Positions 30,401 to 40,900 of a stretch of 64,000 bases of DNA are shown one piece after another. Each line of letters starts with the position of its first letter. Positions within the stretch are counted from its first letter, which is position 1. This stretch comes from Bugula neritina. Taxonomy: Eukaryota > Bryozoa > Gymnolaemata > Cheilostomatida > Bugulidae. The translations under genes and the position numbers were made by a program. The notes beneath the pieces are model-generated. The model searched no databases. It saw only the letters and a program-made list of their open reading frames with translations, and was not told where the DNA came from. The stretch covers positions 14,544,642-14,608,641 of the forward strand of contig OZ037770.1 in assembly GCA_964035545.1 (NCBI GenBank), read 5' to 3'.

Positions 30401-33283
30401 TGAAATGTATTCGTATTCACAATTATATATAAAGATGTTGAAACTCGGTGGTTTGCTAATGATTGTAATATCGCTTAGTTGGTAGATGTAAAGTTAGGAG
30501 GGAGCAGCCGTAGTCTAGGGGTTAGAGTTGTGGCTTGAAGTCATGGGTTTGAACCCCAGCTGAGGCCACTGGTGATGTTAGGAAGAGCATCCAGTCATAA
30601 TTGTTCCTGTGCCTCATCTGAATATCTCCTTGCCTGCTTTAAAAACTCTTTCCACCAGGTTTTCTCACAGGAATAGTGACTGTAAACCTGCATGAGTGAG
30701 TTCTGTATAATAATGTTGAGTGAGTAGATGTATAAGTTTATGGTTTGTAGATGGAGGTGTACATATCCAAGATGGACGTCCTTCAGATAGGCTCCACTTT
30801 GCCCATGCTTACTATCACTACTAGAGATGCCACTCTGTATGGGCAGGTAACTTCACATCAACTCTTTGCTGAGTTATAGTTTTAGAGCAAAATTTAGTAA
30901 TTTTTAGTTTAACTAATTGGTTTTGTTAAATTATTAAGAGATTTGCTTTAAATATCAGTTTTATTGGTTGTTGTTTGTATAATATACTCAAGTCATTGGT
31001 TATTACTTGTACATGGTACTTGAGTCATCTCTTATTACTTCTATATGGTACTTAAGGTTTATTTTCTGATTCAATATTTGGGGCAAGACAATTTGTTGCT
31101 ACGGAGTTATAAATGCTGTTATGAACATTGTTAGTTGTTTATGACTAATTTTACAAAGCATGCGTAATAACTCATGTACTATTGTGTAACTCAACTTTGT
31201 TACACTCTTTGTGATTGGTTGGGTATTGTTACAAAGCATTTGATTGGTTGCAGGCGAGCATACCAGAAACATGCTTTGAAAATTCATCTGGGTACGTGTT
31301 GCCCGCTTCTGATCAACAACTAGGATCTAGAGGGGCGTGGGTGGATACCCCCCTCGACTTGGCACACAAATGCAGATATGACAAAAAGATATACTCTGAC
31401 GGAGAAAGCTGGAAACCCAAGGATTCGAACTTGGCTTGTGTTACTTGTAGTTGTAAAGTAAGACGACTCTCAAATATTGATAAACTGAGCTATAAATGTA
31501 TATAAATGAGTTTTAGCCTGAAATCTTATAAATAGCAGTGAACATATGTTGAGATCCCGACTATCCATTTTTAAAATTTATTTTTTTTAAATAAAATGCT
31601 TTGCTATTTCATTTTATAAAAATAAAATTTTTAAATTTTTCAATTGAACTTTAAAACACTGAATAAAATCAGTTGATGTATTTTATCCAAGCAACTCATT
31701 TCGGCAGCTGCTGCCTTTTATTCTCTGCTGACATTTTATCTTCTTTTGTTATCTTGTGTAGAGGAACAAGGCCCAATGCCACCCTGTGATATGCCCTGTG
31801 GTAGAATGCGCTAGCCCAGTCACCCTGCCCGGAGAATGCTGCCCGGCGTGCCCTAAGGCTGCAGATAACACCTCCAAGACCTGCTTCTTCCCGGGAGACC
31901 ATCGGGATCACGCTGTCGGCACCGTCTGGCACCCCTTCATGCACCCCGGGGGCTACTTCAAGTGCGCCGTCTGCTTCTGCAAGGTAGTCATGGCGATAGA
32001 TAAACAATATCTTGTTTTAGATATTCTGGTAGTCATGGAGATAGATAAACAAATTTCTTCTTTATCTATGATATAAATGTTTGCCACATGAGGCAATTCA
32101 GTCTGATGCACCTGTGAAGGAAACATGACTGACGCTGTGATAATGCATTGAGTATTCTGATTCGTTTACTAAGTGCTTACAATTCTACAATTAGGTGAAT
32201 ATATTTATGTCTAGCTCTTAGGTCCTAAGTCTAAACAATTTGAAGTGTGCCATAAGATGATCTTAGCTGTTTGTAAATAGAAATGCACATTTTCAGAGTG
32301 ATGGAGATGGGTATGACTGCAAGCAGACCGCATGCCCCGCCCTTTCCTGTTCCGAAAGACATCAGGAAGTGTTACCCGGAGAATGTTGCCCGTCGTGTAA
32401 AAGTTAGTTTACTGTTACAGTTAATTGTTCATTTACCTTATAATAAAGTTATCACCAAAATATTACATTCATATGCATATAGAAAGATACTGTCTGTGTG
32501 TTTACAGCGTCCACAGGTGTGGCTGGATTGGGTCAAGGTCAAAGTGCTCCAGATCTGTCGAGGATGCAAGGAGATAGCGACAGCTACAGTTCGTGTACTG
32601 TCGGAAATCTTCAGTACGCCAACGGGGAGAGTTTTAACCCTGAAATAGCCACACTCGGCATGTATGGAAAAGTTGTGTGCACGTGCAATGTGAGTAGCAG
32701 AAGAATGTACTAAGAGTTATGGTCTCTTGTTAGGTAGTATATTGTGTATCTAAAACTGAGCTGACAGTCTTTTAAAAATATTTTTGATCTTCAAAAATGA
32801 TCAAACTTTTTACAAATTTTCCTTTTTCAATATTTAGCAAATTTCTGTTTATGAGCTTCTTGGGAGTTATGATTTTTTTAATAATTTCCTTTAGGCAAAA
32901 TAATGAAGTTATATAATGTGCTTTTTATATTATATAATATTATATACTTTTTATATTATTATTAATATTATAATACATTACATATGATATTATTTTATAT
33001 ATATTTTATATAATGTTATATTATATATATTTTATATAATGTTATATTATATATATTTTATATAATGTTATATTATATATATTTTATATAATGTTATATT
33101 ATATATTATATTTTATATACTATTTCCAATGCATAGACTGGAGTTGTCTGCTTTTCTGTCTCATAGAATGGTAAGCTAGATTGCAAGCCGATAGAGTGTG
33201 ACTGCAGTAAAAAGATATCAAGAAAGAACAGATGTTGCATGAGGCAGTGTGGTTTCACAGAATCAGGTGATAATCTTCAATAA
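15491..33283 (+). CDS. CHRD: Chordin, secreted BMP antagonist
   Basis: Spliced CDS of 2736 nt, 911 aa (human chordin 955): exons 15491-15650, 22562-22662, 23848-23989, 24546-24680, 24985-25093, 25252-25357, 27149-27284, 27709-27923, 28451-28699, 28956-29081, 29697-29838, 30195-30382, 30751-30846, 31254-31457, 31762-31983, 32297-32402, 32508-32689, 33167-33283. Phases agree throughout. Chordin binds BMPs extracellularly and is cleaved by Tolloid proteases. Order: signal peptide (about 1-25); VWC1 (about 54-131, CLKCTC … CCKIC); linker; CHRD-repeat region (about 180-635); VWC2 (CVTCSC … CCPAC), VWC3 (CAVCFC … CCPSC) and VWC4 (CTC … CCMRQC). Each VWC is split by an intron after its CxxCxC half. 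Intron 1 is 6.9 kb. The weakest junctions are 29838/30195 (TCAA|GTTAGT to ACTGTAG|CCCAG) and 23989 (G|GTCCG). The stop overlaps an AATAAA, and an alternative basic last exon is possible at 34350. Confidence 0.93.
15656..15965. repeat. AT-rich degenerate tandem tract
   Basis: Repeats of 'actgtattctattataattat' grading into other ttgtatta units directly after the chordin exon 1 donor. The exon 1 frame stays open through it, but the sequence is repeat-like. Confidence 0.75.
16136..16212 (+). repeat. Direct repeat copy B, in chordin intron 1
   Basis: Second copy of the 15161-15238 block, 975 bases downstream, with about six substitutions and one single-base indel. Includes the same TTGACA…TGTCAA inverted repeat and the end cgcaggcgtatt. 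Confidence 0.85.
17095..17175 (-). mobile_element. tRNA-derived SINE-like fragment (family A)
   Basis: On the minus strand: tagtgtaatggttcgcacc (A-box region), ggcttgcaatccgga (anticodon-like arm) and gcggttgaaattcc (B-box-like). It shares this order with copies near 28748 and 61562. Lies in chordin intron 1. Confidence 0.6.
23225..23815. repeat. 11-bp minisatellite TATACTGACTR
   Basis: About 53 units of tatactgacta or tatactgactg, with rare variants (tacata, taacta), filling the end of the chordin intron before exon 3 and ending about 30 bases before the acceptor at 23847. Confidence 0.95.
26047..26346. repeat. 22-bp tandem repeat (aacttgtaataaatctatctat)
   Basis: About 14 degenerate units in the chordin intron between exons ending at 25357 and starting at 27149. 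Confidence 0.9.
28748..28840 (+). mobile_element. tRNA-derived SINE-like element (family A)
   Basis: gcctccatagtgtaatggttagtgtg (A box), gcttgcaatctggaag (anticodon-like arm) and tctgtggttcgagtcccgg (B box), ending near gtggca. About 72 bases fold loosely like a tRNA, but the acceptor stem has two mismatches and the anticodon stem is poor, so a working tRNA gene is unlikely. Lies in a chordin intron. Confidence 0.65.
30506..30720 (+). mobile_element. tRNA-derived SINE-like element (family B)
   Basis: Head gcagccgtagtctagggg with A box, then gtggcttgaagtcatggg and B box ggtttgaaccccagc, followed by a tail with aggaagagcatccagtcat. That head plus 'GGAAG-GCATCC' tail plan is typical of invertebrate tRNA-SINEs. 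Lies in a chordin intron; ends are approximate. Confidence 0.65.
33000..33120. repeat. Tandem repeat ttatattatatatattttatataatg
   Basis: About four close copies of a 26-27 base AT-only unit in the last chordin intron, some 50 bases before the final exon. Confidence 0.85.
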
Positions 33284-33284
33284 A
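33279..33284 (+). terminator. AATAAA overlapping the chordin stop codon
   Basis: The stop TAA (33281-33283) lies inside AATAAA. If used, cleavage would leave an unusually short 3' UTR. It may be coincidental. Confidence 0.25.
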
Positions 33285-34349
33285 CCAGTTTTAATCTCTT
33301 CTTGGTTCTTAGCTATATTTCATTTCATAGATCCTATGACATCATCAATTTCATGATGATTACGTAACTTTTGGATGATAGAAATCAACACTCGTTGTTG
33401 AACATAGTATAATATAACAATATAATGAGCATATAATATATATTATATAATATAATAATATAATAATATAATGGGCAACATAAGACCTAGTTGACTAGAA
33501 AGCTCAAATTTTCACCAATAATTGAATACCAAATTTGTCACTATTCTTATTATACAAAGGCTCTTCGCCAAGACTTGATAATTGTAAACAAATAATTGTA
33601 TAACTTATTCCAGACTTGCTAACTTTAGACCGCATTATTGAAATTCTAAAACACTAAAGTTTTTAAATATTAATATCTCGAGTTCTATTTGCACTAGAGA
33701 CTTCAAATAAAGTGCTAAATGTTTGGGAAAGTTTACTCTATCACTCCATAGTAATAAATGAGTTTTCAAAATTTTATATACATCCCCTGTTTTGTGGTGA
33801 CAGGTAAAATATCTTTTGTAAAGTAATAAGGGTGTTGCAATGTCATCAGAGTTGTAGTTAAAGAGTAATAAAGTCTTTGCTCATGATAACAAAATAACTT
33901 GATAACTTTTAATTTTGCAATTTAGTAGAGAATACTACGAAATGGCGTATACAGGTATATGTTTGATATTCACCGTTGTACTTACCCCCGTATTGCAATG
34001 ATATCTGTTGTTAGATCCATGCTAAACTTTTCACCTTAAGCTGTGGTATGCAGTGTGTTAAAAGGCACCAGCACTCTAGTTTATTCCAATCTTACTGTTA
34101 CAATCCTAATTAAAATTCAAACAATTGTTTAAATTTTAAAGTTAGTTATTTTAATTGCATTTACATACTATTTTTCATTTCTGCTTACAATAGACTACTT
34201 ACCATGCAATATACTCTCTGTGTTAACTTACTGTATGTATTTATCATACTTACTTATATTCTAACTTACTGTTACTGTATATATTTACTGTGTTTACTTT
34301 CTTTTCACCTACTATGCTTAGCAAGTAACAGAAATTTTGGATATTTTAG

Positions 34350-34408
34350 ACATGATTAGAAAACGAAGAAAGAAGGATAAAAACAAAATAAAAGATTTGA
34401 TATGTTAA
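34350..34408 (+). CDS. Possible alternative last exon of chordin (basic tail)
   Basis: In the putative terminal exon, TCAG|GTGATA (GT at 33266-33267) is a usable phase-1 donor. An acceptor ATATTTTAG at 34341-34349 opens a matching frame that would read DMIRKRRKKDKNKIKDLIC then stop. This would replace the GDNLQ end with a strongly basic tail. Heparan-sulfate binding is known for chordin, so a basic tail is plausible, but the exon may be chance. Confidence 0.25.
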
Positions 34409-34719
34409 TAGTACTGCTTGCAGAAGTGCCTTCTAATTACATATCACGTGATGTCATTTTCTCTGTAATTAGTATATATGTGTTATATCATTATAATAAT
34501 ACTAATATGGTGAAAATTGGACAAGCTTTAACACATTTTTATTTTATTATACTTTGTAGTAATTTAAATCAATGTGACATAATTATATAATATATTTATT
34601 ATGTTATTGCTAAATGTGCAGAATAATTTACAGCCCTATCTGTACAATGGCTTTGTTTGTGCAAATATTCATAATACTACTATTTATATGACATAGTATG
34701 CATAATCTTATACGTTATT

Positions 34720-34975
34720 ATGTATTATATGTTATTATATAGTACTCTGCTACATGTTACGTAATATTGTACCTAGGTTTTTATGTAATACTACATGTTA
34801 TTATGTAATACTATATGTTACATGGTATCATATGCTATTATGTAATACTATATATCACATAATATTATATGTTATTATGTAATATCATATGTTATTATGT
34901 AATACTATATGCTATTATGTAATATTATATGATATTATGTAATACTATATGTTATTATGTAATATCACAATACTA
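34720..34975. repeat. Tandem repeat atgttattatgtaatactat
   Basis: About ten degenerate units of 20-22 bases between chordin and TOLLIP. Confidence 0.8.
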
Positions 34976-36107
34976 TATATTATGTGAAGTTTTCAATAGA
35001 ATACATCTTATTCATTCCTTAGTCACTATTTTTATTTATATTATGTTTAATGCAGCTGGAATAATCAGATCTGGCTTATATTTTTCTACCTTAAACTGCT
35101 TATGTACATTATTGTTTTATATTGCTTATTACTCATTTTATGACTGTTATAATGAATTTTATCACATATCATACTATTAAATCGTTTTCTGTGCATTTGT
35201 GTATAAAATAATATATCATTGCCACTCACATTCATTACTGTATTTGATTCATTGTTTTACTAGTTATTGCAACATAATTCTTGGCTTTAATAAACGACTA
35301 TTTCTTATTTAATGCCTTTGGCAATCCTTGAAAGTAGAAATATTTTACGCGGGCTCATATGGTACAGGTACACTGTTCCCAATCTGTCGAATTTAACACT
35401 GGAGATAAAATGCAGCAATTTGCATTAGCTTGCTGCTGCCTTTTTTTCTTTACAAAGCTGTACACTGTTTAAAGATGACATATATGTCGATTGTTATACG
35501 TCTACGTTAATCAGTAATTATGTAATAACTAATAATATCCTATAAATGCCAATATTATTTCAAATTTTAGATATTTCTACAAGAGTATAATTAATTGTTT
35601 TGAGGTGTTGTCTTACAGCGTAAATAGTGGAGACAACTAATTTTAATGAACAATTGTAGCGCGTGTTCTCAAGACTATGCTTAATCCATGTTTGTGGACC
35701 TTTAACACCTTCCTGACTTCTTCGGAAGAGTTCCAAGATCTAGTACTACACAAAACAATAGTCCGAGATGTTACTTAACGACTTTCATGACAAATCTTTA
35801 GTAATTCTTTTTGTTTGCAGACTACTAGTTTTATCTTTATGACTATAATGATTTAATAAAATTTTAGCTTGCACTTTCACTTTGAGTTTGACTGAAACAA
35901 TCAACATTTGATAATATTAAGATTACTATTAGGCTTAACAAGTTAAACTTGCTGAATTGCAACTAGTTTAGTTTAATGAATCTGTGCAATTATATTTACT
36001 AAAGTAGTTTGACTATATTTGCAACTGTTATTTTACTTTCACACTGTGACTGTAATACTAATTCAGTAATTGTAAAACAACTACAACTACAAGTATTACA
36101 TTTACTA

Positions 36108-36235
36108 TCAGTATTACTATTAGTAGTATTAGTATTACTATTACTATTAGTATTAGTATTACTAATAATAATATTGGTATTATTACTAATACTTATAGTA
36201 ATACTATTAGTATTACTATTAATATTAGTAAGTTT
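36108..36235. repeat. ATTACT/AGTATT triplet tract
   Basis: Mixed act, att, agt units, partly self-complementary. Leu/Val-rich open frame through it is an artefact. Confidence 0.8.
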
Positions 36236-36751
36236 TCATTCTGAATTAACAGAATTTAAAGTTCATGATCAGTTCCGGTTCATGTTATTGTTATAAAATT
36301 GAATATGAGTATTGATAATCATATTCAAATTGCCTTATTGGATATCATTTATTCATTCTGATTCTGCCTTCTGATATTTGATCTGATTTCTCGTTGTGAT
36401 TTCGATGCTCATACTCATAGTAATAATTTAAATTATAGTGATTATCATTATGCCTTTTCTGTGGGCTGTGTTTAGTTTTACTATATTCATATAGAGTTTG
36501 AATTTTGTTTTAAGGTTTTGATGGTCATGAGTATCATCTTATTCACCTGAAGCCAAATGAGTAGTTCACACTAGTAGTAGGAGGCACTTTTACTAGTTTT
36601 AGCTTTAGCTTGTCCTTAAGTTTAAATTTGTTTTCTACTTGTAGTAAGTTTTGTGTTCATGTAGATAAGGGCCAGGGTACCAGCTCATAGTAAAACTGAA
36701 CGTAATAATTATAATAATTGGTGAATTCCATATAAGCACTCTTAGTAAGAT

Positions 36752-36784
<33 letters not shown>

Positions 36785-37081
36785 CAGTAGTAACACAAAG
36801 TCTAATCGTAGTAGTAATACCAATAGGAAACTAAAAATAAACTGAATGGATTTTAAAATTGAATATGAAACCCAACCTGTGTAATTTCATTTACGATAAT
36901 GCTTAAGCTTTTAAAATATTTTTTTTTACTTTTAGTGCATCAAAGTGCTATTTGATAATGTTCCAACTAAAACCTAAACTTCTGCTTTTAGCATCACAGA
37001 TAAAAGTAAGAAAACAAGATTTAAAGTAGTCTTTGATATCTTGATCTCAACCTGCTAAGTTCAAAGCACCATCCAGCTAGA

Positions 37082-37945
37082 ATGTCACTCACCACCAAAC
37101 AAACCCCTAGGGGGCAGGTATGTTGAAGTAATTGGTCTTGCAATTACTGATAACCATCACCGTATTACATTCAATGCTGATTATTTCATCATAGAGGAAT
37201 GATTGTTAGAATTTGAATATGTTACCATTATTAACACAATTTATTTTGGTAACAAAATTGGATAGCCCATTTTGGTATTTTATATTTATTTTTGTAACGC
37301 AATAAATTGAAAGTAAAACATGTTATGAGAATTTTTATAGTGAAATTGAGTTAGATTAATGCAATTAGAAATGTGAATTATTGGTTGTAGTGATAAAGAA
37401 AAACTAGCTAAAAGTAATTGTATTATTTTAAGATACACTTCATCAAAGTGAAATAGCTGTTGCACACTTGTTATCTTCTACCCCATTTCAGTTTTATAAA
37501 GATTATGATACAATTAACAGACTGGGTTTTAGCTTACGTAACCTGTCATCATTTTCTGTCAAATATGAGGGTTTTTAAGTGACATTAACCCTACACTAAT
37601 CTTGTGCAGTTACATTTTAGCTTATTGTAGTTAATCCCCAATAAGGTTTGTCTACTCATTGATGTATAATACTTGATTCAAATTGCTAGACTAAGACTGT
37701 CGCTCAGCAAAGAAAACAATAACAAAATTATTTAGTCAAGCTATGATAACCTTTCTATTATCAAATACTGTTATCAATAAAAAATGAGAAGGTGTAGAAT
37801 TGAGGTAGCTAATAGTAGTAGCAGCAGCAGCAATAGTAGTAGTAGTAGTAGTAGTGTTAGTAGTAGTAGCAGTAGTAGTATTAGTAGCAGTAGTAGTGGT
37901 AGTTGTAGTAGTGGTAGTTGCAGTAGTATTAGCAGTAGTAGTAGT

Positions 37946-37976
<31 letters not shown>

Positions 37977-40900
37977 TTAGTAGTAATAGCAGTAGTAGTA
38001 TTAGTAGCAGTAGTAGTAGTAGTAGCACTAGTAATAGTAGCAGTAGCAGTGCAGTAGTAGTACAGTGCTATTTGCAACAGTAGCAGTAGCAGCAGTAGTA
38101 GTAGTAGTAGTAGTAGTAGTATAGTGCAGTGCTATTTGCTACAGTAGCATACATCAATGCAAGTATACAGTGCAGAATTGCACCTCTACCTTGGCATACT
38201 TGTGAAAATATGGTACAGCTACGTAGTTGAGTAATAATTCTGGTCACATGACTGGGAGTCAGGTGACGCGGTTGAAAGATGCTAATGTGAGTTAGTGTCA
38301 CATGTTATTCGGTTGCCATAGAAGAGTGTTCTGACATAACATACAATGTTGACAGTCATAACTGTGAGTGTTAGTTGTGTAGTTCTGATTTGGTTAGAGT
38401 TGGGTGTGAAATATACCTGCCTTTAAGTAACCACAAAGGTTTCCTAAAGGCAAGGTTATTTTACCATCTATTTCTAGTTGAGGTTTCAGTGTATAGTATA
38501 TTAAGGGCTGTTTACTAAACTCACTGTATAATATCAGTATATATGCTCTGTTGGATCACAGAGATAAACTGTTAGAATGTTGAATAGCTATTCTAAAAAA
38601 TACCAAACAAAATGGTTTCTTACCACCAATCTGGCTTGAGATCGTTGAGTGTTTATTATTCTCTTTTGTTTGTGAAATATATTTCAGTTGAAATAATATA
38701 ATATAATATATACTAATGTATATTATAGATAATATTATATGCTAAATTATGTATTGGCTTATAGTAGATAATAAATATATAATATATCATAATTTAAGAA
38801 CCAATTCAAGTCAACTGATTGATATCAAATTAATGACTAATGGTCTATTGAATAATTTAATATGCTGTCTGATTGATTGATTGATTGAAATTATTTAAAG
38901 CATTATAATTATTGGATGACTAATATATTATCTAATAGTAAAATACCCGAATATTACTTAGAAATGTGTACTATAACTAACTTTTTTATATAAATAAATC
39001 ACTGTCAAACTATATAAACATACAAATGTATGGGCCTATAAGTATGTAAATACACATTATATAAATATTCTTCTGTAAGCAGCTTGGAGTTGAGGGTGAC
39101 TGAGTGTAATAGTTTGAGATTTTAAATTCTGTATGTAAGTACACAAGTAAGTAAGTACCTATATATGCTGCCGTCTAGGTGGTTGTCGGAGATCTGCCAG
39201 CGGACTTTCTGCGAGTCCCTCAGTCGTCTTCTCTCAGCTCACAGCAGCAGTACAATGATGAGATGACAGCCAGGATGTTACAAGCCCAGCAGGTCACGTA
39301 TCCTGCTGCCGGGGTGGGCGGCGGTGTGCACCTCCCCACAAATGTCAAAGGTAGACTCAGCGTCAGCATAGCCCAGGTATTCCATTAACTTCCATCGTGG
39401 GTGCTAAGTTTAATCAGATCCCATGCTAACCAGTGTTATAGGTTAGAAATTTTAATGCTTTTATTTCGTAGCAAAATAACTGAACAAGTTTGGAATAGCA
39501 TTTGTCTATAGAGAGAAGTTGAAACATGCTCTAGCTGACACCTTGTATTACTGATAGCTGACACCTTGTATTACTGATGACTGACACCTTGTATTACTGA
39601 TGGCTGACACCTTGTCTTACTGTAGCTGACACCTTGTCTTACTGATGGCTGACACCTTGTATTACTGATGACTGACACCTTGTATTACTGATAGCTGACA
39701 CCTTGTGTTACTGATGGCTGACACCTTGTATTACTGATAGCTGACACCTTGTATTACTGATGACTGACACCTTGTCTTACTGATAGCTGACACCTTGTCT
39801 TACTGATAGCTGACACCTTGTGTTACTGATGGCTGACACCTTGTATTACTGATAGCTGACACCTTGTATTACTGATAGCTGACACCTTGTATTACTGATA
39901 GCTGACACCTTGTCTTACTGATGGCTGACACCTTGTGTTACAGGCTAAGCTAGTTAAGAACTACAGCATCACTAAGATGGACCCGTACTGTAGGATTAGA
40001 ATTGGCCACGCTGTCTTTGAGACTCCCACAGCAAGCAGCGGGGGGAAAACTCCTCGTTGGAACAAAACTGTGCAATGGTAAACTCTATGCCCCAATACTA
40101 AACAGTGCAATGGTAAACTCTATGCCCCAATACTAAACCGTGCAATGGTAAACTCTATGCCCCAATACTAAACAGTGCAATGGTAAACTCTATGCCCTAA
40201 TACTAAACAGTGCAATGGTAAACTCTATGCCCTAATACTAAACAGTGCAATGGTAAACTCTATGCCCCAATACTAATGATATCCATAAACAAAAGGGACA
40301 ATCAAATAGTCAAGTAATTTTATAGTCAAACTAACTCTTTGCCCATAGTTCTCTATCTCTACTCAGTTAGCCTTGGTGCCTTTCCTACTTGTGCTACCTG
40401 GGATGGGTGGGTGGGTGGGTGGACCACTTTCAACTAATTTAAGAGTTCTCAACCTTAGCCCTCACTCTAAGAAATTTACTCATCTGTAACTTTTCTTGTA
40501 AATAATTTAATATTCCTGGTTTGATATAAAAAATAGCAAGATGTGCTTTTTGATGTAGCACAAAACTTTGCTGGTACCAGTGATGCAACAGGTTCTGTGT
40601 TTCTTTGAGTGTTAGATGCCTGGGAGAGGTTGAATTAGCTGTCAAACTGCATTCTCTAATCTGAATTTATCCTAAGTTGTGTATTCCACAGTCATTTTGT
40701 ATTTTGTAGTTATCTGCCCAACGGTGTTACTAACGCCTACATCGAGATCTTTGATGAAGTAAGTGTCTAGCAACTTGGTTAGACTTGAGTGTTTTCATAT
40801 CTGTTCTGTGATGACTGCCATTGATGTGTTTTGGTGCCATTACAGTATCTTTGGTACTATGTCACTTGATGTCATCTGGTATTGAGAGAACACGTTTAAT

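Larger units (their letters stand above)
33284..37081. other. Intergenic between chordin and TOLLIP
   Basis: AT-rich with no other supportable exon. Contains tandem tracts at 34720-34975, 36108-36235 and 36750-36785. AATAAA at 35289-35294 is a distant candidate poly(A) signal for a longer chordin transcript. The TOLLIP promoter must lie in the last few hundred bases, but no clear core element was seen. Confidence 0.45.

Noticed and set aside
37736-38301. Poly-Ser, poly-Val, poly-Leu and poly-Thr frames
   Set aside because: All frames of an AGT/AGC triplet repeat stay open; no flanking domain or splice logic.
39533-39943. CRISPR-like array
   Set aside because: Head-to-tail 23-mers with no unique spacers.
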